DNA of 64,000 bases from contig JAURWY010000014.1 of the NCBI GenBank assembly GCA_030654695.1, forward strand, positions 1 to 64,000, written 5' to 3'. Shown here piece by piece: positions 53,466-61,965 of the stretch; the stretch's first letter is position 1; every line of letters starts with the position of its first letter. The stretch comes from Polaromonas sp. (GTDB lineage Bacteria; Pseudomonadota; Gammaproteobacteria; Burkholderiales; Burkholderiaceae_C). Below the pieces are notes generated by a model. The model did not search any database. It had not been told where the DNA came from and was given only the letters and a program-made list of their open reading frames with translations. The translations under genes and the position numbers were made by a program.

Positions 53466-54344
53466 ATGGCCATCGAAATAAATCATCAGGAAGTCCTCAC
53501 GCCTCCGACACCTTCAGCGACTGTCATGGTGCTGCGCGACAGTCCCGGCGGGCTCGAGGTATTGCTGGTCAGACGACACGGCAACTCAAAGGTACTTGGT
53601 GGTGTGCACGTTTTTCCAGGTGGCAAGCTGGACGCTTTGGATTGCCAGACTTTAGATTCGCAACTGGAGCAAACTGCCGTGATGCTGGCAGCCAGTCTGG
53701 GCGAGGCGGAGCTCGATGCCGCCACCGGTGCTGGTTTGTACGTGGCTGCTTTGCGCGAGACCTTTGAAGAGTGCGGGTTGCTGCTGCATCGGGAACTGCC
53801 GCAACATGTGCCAGCCGAGTTACGGCAGCACCTGAAGGATGGTCTGGGGTTTGCCGCGGCGATGGCTCAAATCGGTTTGCCTTTGCAGACCAGCGCTCTC
53901 AAGCCATGGGCACGTTGGATCACGCCGCGCGTGCCGTCGGTGAGCACTCGGCGCTTTGATGCGCGCTTTTTCGTGGCCTTGGCGCCTGAAGGTCAAGAAG
54001 TTTTGCATGACGACCACGAGGTCACGGAAACCGTTTGGTTGACGCCAGAGTCGGCTTTGCGACAGTATTGGTCGGGTGACATTGGACTGGTGCCTGCGCA
54101 GATCATGAGTCTGAGTCAGTTGGTACGCCACCCCAGCGCCGCCGAGGTGATGGCCGCAGCCAATGCACGCTTACCGCTGCTGGTTGAGCCCGAACCCTTC
54201 ATGCATGAAGGGGTCCGCACCGTTTGCTACCCAGGTGACCCTCAGCATTCGGTGAAGCATCCCGTGTGGACGGCTCCGACCCGGCTGACCTTCCGGAACA
54301 ACCGCTTTGAACCTGAAGGCGGTTTGGCGGCGTTGCTGGGTTGA
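53466..54344 (+). CDS. NUDIX hydrolase
   Basis: A 292-residue hydrolase of the long RNPP/Nudt19-like type. VLLVRRHGNSKVLGGVHVFPGGKLD opens the domain and the Nudix box residues are in AALRETFEECGLLLH. Substrate (CoA ester or nucleotide) is not identifiable. ATG 53466 with AGGA upstream was chosen over a TTG at 53454. It starts 8 bp after the purH stop and shares its transcript; a terminator follows at 54353. Confidence 0.9.
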   Translation: MAIEINHQEVLTPPTPSATVMVLRDSPGGLEVLLVRRHGNSKVLGGVHVFPGGKLDALDCQTLDSQLEQTAVMLAASLGEAELDAATGAGLYVAALRETFEECGLLLHRELPQHVPAELRQHLKDGLGFAAAMAQIGLPLQTSALKPWARWITPRVPSVSTRRFDARFFVALAPEGQEVLHDDHEVTETVWLTPESALRQYWSGDIGLVPAQIMSLSQLVRHPSAAEVMAAANARLPLLVEPEPFMHEGVRTVCYPGDPQHSVKHPVWTAPTRLTFRNNRFEPEGGLAALLG

Positions 54345-54352
54345 TCTTTGTT

Positions 54353-54375
54353 GGTGCATTTTCATGCACCTTGTT
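54353..54375 (+). terminator. Rho-independent terminator after the purH-NUDIX unit
   Basis: GGTGCAT / ATGCACC stem (7 bp, 4-nt loop TTTC) followed by TTGTT, 8 bp after the NUDIX stop codon. Confidence 0.7.
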
Positions 54376-54418
54376 GAATGAATGGGCGACCGAGTTGATT
54401 GACTGAGGCTAGACTGTC

Positions 54419-55137
54419 GATGGTTTGGCGCGCCGTCCGCTGGAGGGTGTGCCCGGTTTGCGGGCAATCGCCGCTGACCTGCTCGACCCGGCCAGTTTGC
54501 CAACCGCTTTGACCGATGTTGCGCCCACGCATGTGTTCATTACCGCATGGATGCGGCAAGCCACTGAGGCCGAGAACATTCGCGTCAACGGCGCCATGTT
54601 GCGCCATGTGTCTCTGGTGACGGGCCTCAAACATTACCTGGGGCCTTTTGAGGCCTGTGCCAGTGCCGTCACCTTGCCCAAAACCCCGCTGCGCGAAGAG
54701 CAGCCCCGACTGGCCATCGAGAATTTTTATGACGAACAAAAAGACGAAGTCTTCGCGGCTGCCGCACGTGACAGCTTCAGCTGGAACGTCCACAGACCGC
54801 ACACCGTCGTCGGCGAGGCCGTTGGCCATGCGATGAACATGGGCACAACACCGCCTTCTATCCCGTGAACGGTGATATGTTTCGCTGGCAATGGCTTTGG
54901 GGCCGCTTGGCCAACTGGTTTGGCGTCGAAGCGGCTGGTTTCGACGGCACGATTCGCCCGCTGGAAACTGAGATGGCCGGCGATGAGGCACTCTGGCGCG
55001 AGATGGCAAAGCAGCACGGATTGGTTGAGCCCGACTTGACGCGCAGCCGCCAACTTGGCTTCACGGCCTACCAAGTGACCGAAGATTCGTTCACCGGCTT
55101 GTTTGCGCAGCTGCGCGCAGATAAGTTGATTCCTTAA
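54419..55137 (+). pseudogene. decayed PRISE-type NAD(P)-dependent reductase/epimerase
   Basis: Related to progesterone 5-beta-reductase/iridoid-synthase-like SDR proteins. The frame opens inside LARRPLEGVPGLRAIAADLL without a start codon, so the N-terminal 35 or so residues with the nucleotide-binding GxxGxxG are gone. NMGTT at about 54836-54850 is followed at once by the distal motif PVNGDMFRWQWLWGR (54871 on) in another frame, a deletion plus frameshift of at least 60-80 codons. A further deletion removes the segment before SRQLGFTAYQ. The surviving parts are otherwise well conserved, so the decay is recent. Confidence 0.88.
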
Positions 55138-55210
55138 CGCGAAGCTGTCACGTGAAGCCACGACGGCCAACGTCATCATGTGTGAGTATGCTTCTTGCAT
55201 ATAGGATCAC

Positions 55211-57436
55211 ATGAACTACTTTAGCTTGATAGGTCTTGACGAACGTTTGAGGCGCGCACGTCAACGCACCCAGAACCACGAAGGCTACACGCGTGGTGCT
55301 CGTGCACTGGTGGCGTTGACGTGCGTTCTGATTTTTGACTGGCTGTCGCAGCGGCAAGGCGAACTGATGCCGGTGTTGTTGGGCGTCATTGCCAGCGCTT
55401 TGACAGAAACCGACGACAACTGGCAAGGCCGCCTGCGCGCGCAGCTCATCACCATGGTGGCCTTCACCTTGGTGGCCTTGGCGGTTTGGCTCACCTTGCC
55501 TTGGCCGGCGTTGCTGTTGGCTGTTTTGCTTGTGTCTGCCTTCACGCTGACGATGCTGGGCGCCTTGGGAGAGCGTTACCGCGCCATTGCTTTTGGGGCG
55601 ATGGTCTTGTTTATTTATTCGGCCTTGGCGGCACAAACCGGCCACGCGCAGGTCAGCACCAGCACGCCGCTGCTGCTGGCGGGTGCGGTTTGGTATGGCG
55701 TGGTGTCGGTGCTCTGGTCGGCGGTCATGCCACAAGCGCCAGTGCGGCATCGCTTGTCTAAGTTGTATGCGCTGTTGGGGCAATACCTGCACTTGAAAGC
55801 GCAGCTGCTTGAGCCGGTCCGTGAAGTCGACTTGACCCAGCGCCGCATGGCCTTGGTCGTGCACAACGCGCGCGTGGTTGACGCCTTGAATGCCACCAAG
55901 GAAAGCTTGTTCAGCCGGCTCAGCCGAGGTCAACCGCCCGCTTGGCTGTTACTGTCCATGCAGCAGTATTTGGCGGCGCAAGATATTCACGAACGCGCCA
56001 GTTCTTCGCACGAGGACTACCAGGTTTTATCCACCGCTTTCTTTCACTCCGACGCGCTTTACCGCTGCCAGCGTGTGTTGACCTTGTTGGGTGAGCAAGC
56101 CTTTCGTTTTGCCATCGCTATTCGGGCGAAGACTGTGCCGGAACACCACGGTGCCACCGCTCGTTCCATCGAGGACTTGCATGCGGCCATTCATCACTTG
56201 GGTGGATTGCAAAGCGCGCACCTGTCATTGCCGGCCCTGAATGCTTTGAGTAGCAACCTGACCGCCATGGCGCGGGTTTTTGCTGGTGCGCTGAAGCCGG
56301 TGGACCCCGTGGACGGTAGCGTGGATCAGAGCCTGTTGGACCGTCAGCCCGGCACGCTGCACGAAGCGTGGATACGCATTCGGGCCCAGCTGCAAACGCG
56401 CTCGCCTTTGTTCCGCCATGCGATCCGCTTGGTGGTGTCGTTGGCGGTCGGGTTCGGCATCATGCACGCGACCAAGGACCCACACGGTTACTGGATTTTG
56501 CTGACGATTTTGTTCGTCAGCCAACAGCAATACGCCGCCACCTTGACGCGCCTGATGCAGCGCACCTTGGGGACAGCGTTTGGCTTGACTTTGGGCTGGG
56601 CGTTGATTCAACTCTTTCCAACGCCGACGATGCAGTCGGCCTTGATTGTGTTGCTAGGAGCGGTTTTTTTAGGGACGCGCCACACCCGTTATTTGTTGGC
56701 CACAGTCGCCGTGTCCGCGTTGCTGCTGCTCAGCTTTCACCAGATGGGCATGGGGCAGGGCGTGATCCTCACTCGATTGTTGGACACCGTCGTCGGTTCC
56801 GTGATCGCCGGCTTAGCGGCTTGGTTGGTCTTGCCCAACTGGCAGTTGCGCCAGTGGCCCGGCCTAGCGGCGCGCGTATTGCATACACAAGCTATTTACC
56901 TGCATGAAATTTTGGCTCAGTATCAAGCCCAGTCGGGAAAGCAAGACAACTTGAGCTATCGGCTGGCCCGCCGCAATGCCCACAATGCAGATGCTGCCCT
57001 CTCGAGTGCCTACTCAGCCATGCTGAAAGAACCATCGCGCGGCGGCAGCGCTCAGAAAGAAGCCAGCGGCCGGTTTTTGATTTATTCACACACGCTGCTG
57101 AACTACATATCAGCCATCGGTGCGCACCGTGATGAATTAGTTCTCGGGGACGTCGACGCCGGTTTGCTAGCCACCGCTGAGACCTTGCAGCGGCAACTCG
57201 ATGTCTTGGCGCAGGCCTTGGAGCGTCCCCAAGACGCGTCGCCAGATGCTTTGTTGAAAGACATGCTTCCCCTTATCTCCGACGTGCAAGACACGAGCAA
57301 GTTTGGTGTCATGCAGCGGTTGCTGCAGACCCAATTGCAACTGGCTTTGCGCCTTGTGCCCCATCTGATTGAGCAGATGGCCTTGATGGTCAAGACTCGG
57401 TTGCCAGCAGTTTTGCAAAAGCAGTCAGGGCTGTGA
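55211..57436 (+). CDS. yccS: YccS/FUSC-family inner-membrane protein
   Basis: A 741-residue membrane protein with two blocks of hydrophobic helices (about 30-175 and 400-530) separated by a cytoplasmic domain, plus a C-terminal helical domain, the YccS layout. Motif-like segments are GVIASALTETDDNWQGRLR and FRHAIRLVVSLAVGFGIMHATKDPHGYWILLTILFVSQQ, the FUSC signature. Relatives include aromatic-acid and fusaric-acid efflux components; the E. coli role is unclear. A strong terminator follows. Confidence 0.92.
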   Translation: MNYFSLIGLDERLRRARQRTQNHEGYTRGARALVALTCVLIFDWLSQRQGELMPVLLGVIASALTETDDNWQGRLRAQLITMVAFTLVALAVWLTLPWPALLLAVLLVSAFTLTMLGALGERYRAIAFGAMVLFIYSALAAQTGHAQVSTSTPLLLAGAVWYGVVSVLWSAVMPQAPVRHRLSKLYALLGQYLHLKAQLLEPVREVDLTQRRMALVVHNARVVDALNATKESLFSRLSRGQPPAWLLLSMQQYLAAQDIHERASSSHEDYQVLSTAFFHSDALYRCQRVLTLLGEQAFRFAIAIRAKTVPEHHGATARSIEDLHAAIHHLGGLQSAHLSLPALNALSSNLTAMARVFAGALKPVDPVDGSVDQSLLDRQPGTLHEAWIRIRAQLQTRSPLFRHAIRLVVSLAVGFGIMHATKDPHGYWILLTILFVSQQQYAATLTRLMQRTLGTAFGLTLGWALIQLFPTPTMQSALIVLLGAVFLGTRHTRYLLATVAVSALLLLSFHQMGMGQGVILTRLLDTVVGSVIAGLAAWLVLPNWQLRQWPGLAARVLHTQAIYLHEILAQYQAQSGKQDNLSYRLARRNAHNADAALSSAYSAMLKEPSRGGSAQKEASGRFLIYSHTLLNYISAIGAHRDELVLGDVDAGLLATAETLQRQLDVLAQALERPQDASPDALLKDMLPLISDVQDTSKFGVMQRLLQTQLQLALRLVPHLIEQMALMVKTRLPAVLQKQSGL

Positions 57437-57447
57437 TGAGTTATCTA

Positions 57448-57487
57448 GCCCATGAAAAAACCCGCCGAAGCGGGTTTTTTCATGGGC
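57448..57487. terminator. bidirectional Rho-independent terminator
   Basis: An 18-bp perfect stem with a CGAA loop. GC-rich centre (ACCCGC/GCGGGT) flanked by A6 and T6, so it can act on both the yccS transcript and the convergent outer-membrane protein transcript. Confidence 0.93.
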
Positions 57488-57497
57488 GCGAGTTGGG

Positions 57498-58106
57498 TTA
57501 GAACTGGTAGCCGATACCCACCGTACCAGTGGTAGAAGATGGCTTGAACATCGTGCCACCAATGGTTTCGTGGCTGTAATCGGCCTGTGCAATTTCACCT
57601 TGAAGGAACAAGTTTTTGTTCAGCTTGTGACGAATGCCAACGCCGTAGCCAACACCGCTAAAGTCTTCGCTACCATGAATGGAGCCTCCAGCTTCACCCT
57701 TCATGCTGAGGTAGGCCAACTTGCCATAGACCAAGGTCGAATTGCTGATGGCGTAGCCCGGCTCGAGGTAAAGGGAGTAGGCGTCTTTTCCTTTCAAGTT
57801 GGCATTGAAATCTCCCACGGTGACCGAACCAGATTTCAAGTCACCCAGTGCATAGGTAGCACCGAGGCCCAAAACGTAGTTGTTGCCCATGGCAAAACCA
57901 TATGCGGCTTGCAAACTCACATCTTGTGAGCTTTTACCCATGTCGACGTAATTGCTGCCGTTGCGCACTTCCGTTGAAGACGTGGACGCATTGGCATTGG
58001 CGGCAGCACTGAAGCCGGTGAATCCGCTTGCGCCGTTGGTTTGCGCAAACGCTTGGGGAGCGATGCATGACGCTGCTACAGCAGCTGCGATCAGAACTTT
58101 TTTCAT
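57498..58106 (-). CDS. outer-membrane beta-barrel protein
   Basis: A 202-residue porin-like or OmpX/OmpW-sized protein. Signal peptide MKKVLIAAAVAASCIAPQAFA (cleavage after about residue 21), alternating amphipathic strands such as DVSLQAAYGFAMGNNYVLGLGATYAL and LFLQGEIAQADYSH, and a C-terminal GTVGIGYQF ending in Phe, the recognition signal for BAM assembly. Specific function unknown. ATG 58106 has AGGAAA upstream. Confidence 0.9.
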   Translation of the reverse strand: MKKVLIAAAVAASCIAPQAFAQTNGASGFTGFSAAANANASTSSTEVRNGSNYVDMGKSSQDVSLQAAYGFAMGNNYVLGLGATYALGDLKSGSVTVGDFNANLKGKDAYSLYLEPGYAISNSTLVYGKLAYLSMKGEAGGSIHGSEDFSGVGYGVGIRHKLNKNLFLQGEIAQADYSHETIGGTMFKPSSTTGTVGIGYQF

Positions 58107-58580
58107 TTTTAATTTCCTGTGATGTTGTTAACCAAAATGACATTCGTTTTGCTTTTGTCAGGAACTGGTTTCAATTTCTGAGAAGCATTATTTTTTATCA
58201 TTTGTCATCATTAATTAATGAATAACGTTTATATTTTGCTGGTTTAAATTTTGTAGGTCGTAACTTTACGTATAAACCCTCTAGGTGGCAGGACCTTTTT
58301 AGGGTGAATCGATGCAGATGGCATTGATGTGCATCGGCATCCATGTTGACGCCGTCTCCGCCGATATGGACTTGCGCCTGTCCGAAGCTTTGAGCACGAC
58401 AGCGGGCTACTGGCTGGCTAAATTTAAAGGGAGCTAATTATGTTTTCTCTCGGCGAGCTGGCGTGTTTCCCAGCGGGAGCGCGGCCACGAGAAACCCTCA
58501 TTCATGGGTACTCTTTGAAATACATCTTGTCATACCGATAAAAAGCAACAATATAGGCTGTTTTGTGCCATTATATCGGT
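58107..58580. other. spacer with omp promoter, module relic and hipBA operator
   Basis: 474 bp. 58107-58300 is AT-rich and probably holds the promoter of the outer-membrane protein gene. 58351-58480 is a decayed higA/lipoprotein module. From 58510 lie the hipB promoter and operator. No other gene is visible. Confidence 0.6.
58351..58480 (+). pseudogene. relic of a higA-lipoprotein module
   Basis: 58351-58423 matches 61352-61422 in the intact higA (it encodes VSADMDLRLSEAL and AGYWLA). It then jumps to the higA/lipoprotein junction TAAATTTAAA-GGGAGCTAATTATGTTTTCTC, like 61516-61545, then jumps again to GAGCTGGCGTGTTTCCCAGCGGGAG, like 61656-61681 inside the lipoprotein gene. It is thus a duplicate of the downstream module with two internal deletions. 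Confidence 0.85.
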
Positions 58581-58583
58581 ATG
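58531..58583 (+). promoter_or_regulatory. inverted-repeat operator of hipBA
   Basis: CATACCGAT (58531-58539) and its exact inverse ATCGGTATG (58575-58583), centres 44 bp apart; the right arm includes the hipB start codon. This suits autorepression by a HipB dimer binding at two half-operators with promoter looping or occlusion. Confidence 0.6.
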
Positions 58584-58934
58584 TCAAAAATCACCAAAGC
58601 CATTAGGCAACTGCCTCCAGCCACCTTGGGTGCACTCCAGAAACTCGGAGCCGACTTGGCGGTGGCCCGCTTACGCCGTAAGGAATCGCTGCGCACCTGG
58701 GCAAAGCGCTTGGGAGTCACCCTCTCCACACTCCAGCGTCTCGAAGCCGGCGACCCGACCGTGAGCATCGGCATCGTTGCAAGTGCCTTGTGGCTTATCA
58801 ACCGAGATGGCGAGCTGGGCAACTTGGCGGCACCGGAGCATGACCAGGGCGCGCTCGATATGAGCGTTCGAGAAGCGATGGAGCTCGGCCAAGCCCGTGC
58901 GCAGGCCTCCGCAGACGCGCGCATGCGCGGATAA
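58581..58934 (+). CDS. hipB: HipB-type XRE antitoxin
   Basis: A 117-residue helix-turn-helix protein: LGADLAVARLRRKESLRTWAKRLGVTLSTLQRLEAGDPTVSIGIVASAL is an XRE domain (about 20-70). ATG 58581 lies inside the operator. It precedes the hipA toxin gene by 27 bp, the standard order, and would neutralise HipA and repress the operon. Confidence 0.88.
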   Translation: MSKITKAIRQLPPATLGALQKLGADLAVARLRRKESLRTWAKRLGVTLSTLQRLEAGDPTVSIGIVASALWLINRDGELGNLAAPEHDQGALDMSVREAMELGQARAQASADARMRG

Positions 58935-58961
58935 AGCCCCGCAAAAGCAAAAAGGACTGAC

Positions 58962-60275
58962 ATGCGCCTAGATAACTTGTACCTTTGGTACCTGGGAGAC
59001 CCGATACCTCGCTACGTGGGTGCCTTGCAGCTGGTGGCTGCCGGCAAGGGCGTCTCGCTCCACTACGCCGGGGACTGGCTGGCCAATGGATTCGCCCTCA
59101 GCGAGGACCTGCCGCTTGTCGACAACGAGTTCCTCCCGCCTGGGCGGCTGAGCGCTAATGCGCCCCGCGCAGTCGGTGCCGTGGATGACGCCCGTCCGGA
59201 CCGCTGGGGTGAAAAAGTCATCCGGTTCATCGACAAACCCAAGCGCGTATCGTTGATGGAGTTGCTCTACTACGCGGGTGACGACCGCTTCGGTGCGCTA
59301 GGTGTCTCGACTTCGCTCACCACCTACCTCCCCCGACAAGGTGGCCCCTTGCCGCGGTTGGCGCAAGCCCAAGAACTCAGCGAAGTGGTGGCCAAGATTG
59401 AAGCCGGCGATGCCTTGGGCGCTCTTGAAGCCAACATAATGGCCGGTGGAGGCAGCCCTTTAGGCGGCGCCAAACCCAAGGCGCTGATCGATATCGATGG
59501 CGAGCAGTGGGTCATCAAGTTCTTCAACAACGAGTACGTTGACGCTCCGCTGATCGAACACGCGACAATGACGTTAGCAACTCAGGCCGGCATCTGCGTC
59601 GCCCAGACCCAGGTCATTCGCTTGGTGGCGGCGAATGCCGTGGCGATTCTGCGATTCGACCGTGTGGACGGCAAGCGGATTCACAGCATCTCGGCGGGCA
59701 CCGCTATCCGAGCAGCCACGCCGGCCGGCAGCGAGCCAGAAATGGGATACCCGCAGCTCGCCCGAATCCTGCGCAGAGTTGGTGTCAGCCAGGGCGACGC
59801 GCATCTGGCTGATGCGCAAGAGCTGTTCCGCCGGATGGTGTTCAACATTCTGGTCGACAACACAGACGATCATGAGAAGAACCACTCGCTCTTGGTCGTG
59901 GACCCTACCGCCAATGGACGGCTGAGGCTGGCGCCGGCGTATGACGTACTCCCCACCAACTCCGGCCAGGGCTATCAAGAGTTCATCTGCGGGGCGTACG
60001 GACAAGAGTCCACGCTGTCCAACGCGATGTCCCAGTGCGACGCGTTTGGGCTTGGGCCTGCCCAAGCCGCCGCACAAGTCGTCCAAGTCATCGGGGTGGT
60101 TAACACCTGGCGCGCGCACTTTGAATCCGTCGGGGTATCGAAAAACGATCTGGACAGCTTGGCAGAGCGCCTCGACGGCGACGAATTGCTGAGCCAGCGA
60201 CAGACGTTTGACGCCGCTCAGTACCAAGGGGCACTTCCTAAACAAAGGCCGACAAGCCCATTTCGCAGGACTTGA
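58962..60275 (+). CDS. hipA: HipA-family Ser/Thr kinase toxin
   Basis: A 437-residue kinase. N-terminal HipA_N domain (YVGALQLV...GFALSEDLPL), Gly-rich ATP segment IMAGGGSPLGGAKPKALI, catalytic D302 and N307 in NTDDHEKNHSL, and metal-binding D328 in LAPAYDVLP, all matching E. coli HipA spacing. Related toxins phosphorylate aminoacyl-tRNA synthetases and cause growth arrest or persistence. The gene appears complete, with a Pro/Arg-rich tail. Its GC content matches core DNA more than the 42-46 kb island does. Confidence 0.92.
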   Translation: MRLDNLYLWYLGDPIPRYVGALQLVAAGKGVSLHYAGDWLANGFALSEDLPLVDNEFLPPGRLSANAPRAVGAVDDARPDRWGEKVIRFIDKPKRVSLMELLYYAGDDRFGALGVSTSLTTYLPRQGGPLPRLAQAQELSEVVAKIEAGDALGALEANIMAGGGSPLGGAKPKALIDIDGEQWVIKFFNNEYVDAPLIEHATMTLATQAGICVAQTQVIRLVAANAVAILRFDRVDGKRIHSISAGTAIRAATPAGSEPEMGYPQLARILRRVGVSQGDAHLADAQELFRRMVFNILVDNTDDHEKNHSLLVVDPTANGRLRLAPAYDVLPTNSGQGYQEFICGAYGQESTLSNAMSQCDAFGLGPAQAAAQVVQVIGVVNTWRAHFESVGVSKNDLDSLAERLDGDELLSQRQTFDAAQYQGALPKQRPTSPFRRT

Positions 60276-60441
60276 AGGAGAGTAAACCAAAGCGTAGGCA
60301 GCCGATCTGGTCAGCACGCTCGCGTAGCTTTCATTTTGATAGACTTCAAGGCGTAAGTAGTCGTCCCTGAAGAATCCCGGTAGCCCGCATGAATGCTCGC
60401 TTTCAGGGTAATTCTCAATGGTCAAATCTCTCAGGTAGATA
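60276..60441. other. unassigned spacer after hipA
   Basis: 166 bp with no recognised gene or hairpin. It ends where similarity to the integrase at 62200-63573 begins, near 60442. Confidence 0.4.
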
Positions 60442-60900
60442 TGGTAGAGCCGCTTGACACTTGCTGACGAGGTGAATGACACCCGGATTATTCCGCTGTC
60501 GCCGTATCTTGCACAAATGCTGGCAACCCTGCCACGATTGACAAACAAAGATGGAAGACCAAACCCGTTCGTTTTCGCCGCTAGGTCTACCAGCGGGCAT
60601 ATTGGGGAACCTCGTTCCAATTTCAGCAAGGTCAATAAACACGCTGGCGTCGTGACGCTGACTATTCACGGCTTACGTCGTTCGTTCTCGCTGCTAGGTG
60701 ACGCTGCCGGTGCGCCCACTGGCGCGATTGCACAAGTGATGGGACATTCGCCCGATTCAATTGCAGAGGGTTACCGGCCGCGTTCCATTGATGCGCTGAG
60801 GCTATACCTGGCGCTGATTGAAGCGCACATTCTTGAGCAGGCTGGGATTGTGTTTGACGCCAAGGTCGCACCCAGTGCTCTGCGTGTGATAAACCACTGA
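60442..60900 (+). pseudogene. 3' fragment of a tyrosine integrase
   Basis: Encodes LADEVNDTRIIPLSPYLAQM through HGLRRSFSLLGDAAG, MGHSPDSIAEGYRPRS and a normal C-terminus, parallel to about residues 305-457 of the integrase at 62200-63573 (roughly 85-90 percent alike by eye). The N-terminal two thirds, including the first catalytic Arg, are missing. It is the remnant of an earlier related element, placed just before the HigBA module. Confidence 0.9.
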
Positions 60901-60925
60901 CTTGTAAACCAAGGCTTAACAGTTT

Positions 60926-61204
60926 ATTATTCTGTCATTCCGACACAAAGGCCTTGAAGCGTACTTCAAGACTGGCCGCATGGCAGGTATTCAACCCATC
61001 CATGCGAAGCGCCTGCGCGAGTTGCTGACCGCTCTGAGCGTTGCCAGTGCGCCGCAAGACCTGAGCCGTCCGTCGTGGCGCCTGCATGGCTTGTCTGGCG
61101 ACCGTGCCGGGTTTTATGCCGTCACCGTGCAAGCCAATTGGCGACTGGCTTTCCGGTTTGTCGGTGAGGACGTTGAATTGCTGGATTATTTGGATTACCA
61201 CTGA
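60926..61204 (+). CDS. higB: HigB/RelE-family toxin with atypical start
   Basis: A 92-residue ribosome-dependent mRNase. Reading upstream of the first ATG (60980), the frame continues with LSFRHKGLEAYFKTGRMAGIQ, the normal HigB N-terminus, back to ATT ATT CTG at 60926-60934; family members begin M-I-x-SFRHKGL. No ATG, GTG or TTG is available there, so translation may begin at ATT (AAGG 11 nt upstream) or the start codon has mutated. The C-terminus WRLAFRFVGEDVELLDYLDYH is typical. It lies 10 bp before higA. Confidence 0.8.
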   Translation: MILSFRHKGLEAYFKTGRMAGIQPIHAKRLRELLTALSVASAPQDLSRPSWRLHGLSGDRAGFYAVTVQANWRLAFRFVGEDVELLDYLDYH

Positions 61205-61214
61205 GAGGCACATC

Positions 61215-61517
61215 ATGAACATGCACAACCCCGCACATCCGGGCGAATTGCTGACTGGCTGGCTGGATGACCTGAGCGTCAGCGTGACCGGCTTCGCTGC
61301 CTACATTGGTATCAGCCGGGTCATGTTGTCGCGCGTCCTGCATGGCCATGCTGCCGTCTCCGCCGATATGGATTTGCGCCTGTCGGAAGCTTTGGGCACA
61401 ACAGCGGGCTACTGGCTGGCACTGCAAACCCAGCGAGATTTGTGGACAGCACGCCAGACCGCCAAAGACCGCAAGCGCATCAAGCGCATGGCCGCGCCGG
61501 AATCGTTGTCGGGTTAA
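61215..61517 (+). CDS. higA: HigA-family antitoxin
   Basis: A 100-residue XRE regulator: NPAHPGELLTGWLDDLSVSVTGFAAYIGISRVMLSRVLHGHAAVSADMDLRLSEAL is the VapI/HigA helix-turn-helix. Toxin-first order with higB is characteristic of HigBA, and it would neutralise HigB and repress the operon. A decayed copy of its 3' half lies at 58351-58423. The lipoprotein gene follows 18 bp downstream. Confidence 0.93.
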   Translation: MNMHNPAHPGELLTGWLDDLSVSVTGFAAYIGISRVMLSRVLHGHAAVSADMDLRLSEALGTTAGYWLALQTQRDLWTARQTAKDRKRIKRMAAPESLSG

Positions 61518-61535
61518 ATTTAAAAGGAGCTAGTT

Positions 61536-61832
61536 ATGTTTTCTCGATTGCTTGCACTTAGTTTTTTTGGTTCGTCACTTCTGCTCGTTAGTGGTTGTGC
61601 CACGACAAGTACGGGGGCAATGCCTGCTGGCAATGGAACCTATGTTGTTTCGCGGCAAGCTGGCGCGTTTCCCAGCGGGAGGGAGCCGTTATTGGCCGAG
61701 GCACTTATCGAGGCAAATTTGACTTGCTACAACCTCAAAAAACAAATGAAGCTCACCTTGACAACCGAAAATCCGGGGCCGTATATCTTGGGCAATTATC
61801 CGAAGGCTACGGTCATTTTTTCCTGTGAATAG
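61536..61832 (+). CDS. small lipoprotein of unknown function
   Basis: A 98-residue exported lipoprotein with lipobox LVSGC (C21), followed by a Thr/Ser-rich stretch and a small domain VVSRQAGAFPSGREPLLAEALIEANLTCYNLKKQMKL. Lacking Asp at +2, it is likely sorted to the outer membrane. It follows higBA with AAAGGAGCTA as ribosome-binding site and may be cargo of the same mobile module; the same linkage is preserved in the relic at 58351-58480. Confidence 0.85.
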   Translation: MFSRLLALSFFGSSLLLVSGCATTSTGAMPAGNGTYVVSRQAGAFPSGREPLLAEALIEANLTCYNLKKQMKLTLTTENPGPYILGNYPKATVIFSCE

Positions 61833-61918
61833 GCAGCGCTTTGCGGTACTGAGTCACTCGCGGAACTGGCTATTGATTTTGACAAGTTGGCTACAGATCG
61901 CCTACATGAGCCCCAAAC

Positions 61919-61955
61919 AAAAAAGGTTTGCTGCTAAATGAATAGCAACAAACCT
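61919..61955 (-). terminator. Rho-independent terminator (of the former tRNA-Thr gene)
   Basis: On the minus strand: AAGGTTTGTTGCTA, loop, TAGCAGCAAACCTT then TTTTG. Stem of about 14 bp with one mismatch. It stands 11 bp past the CCA end of the tRNA fragment and belongs to that gene. Confidence 0.8.
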
Positions 61956-61965
61956 TGATGTTGAT

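Noticed and set aside
59574..60635. 353-codon minus-strand frame
   Set aside because: Antisense to hipA and the integrase fragment; no start signal or motif.
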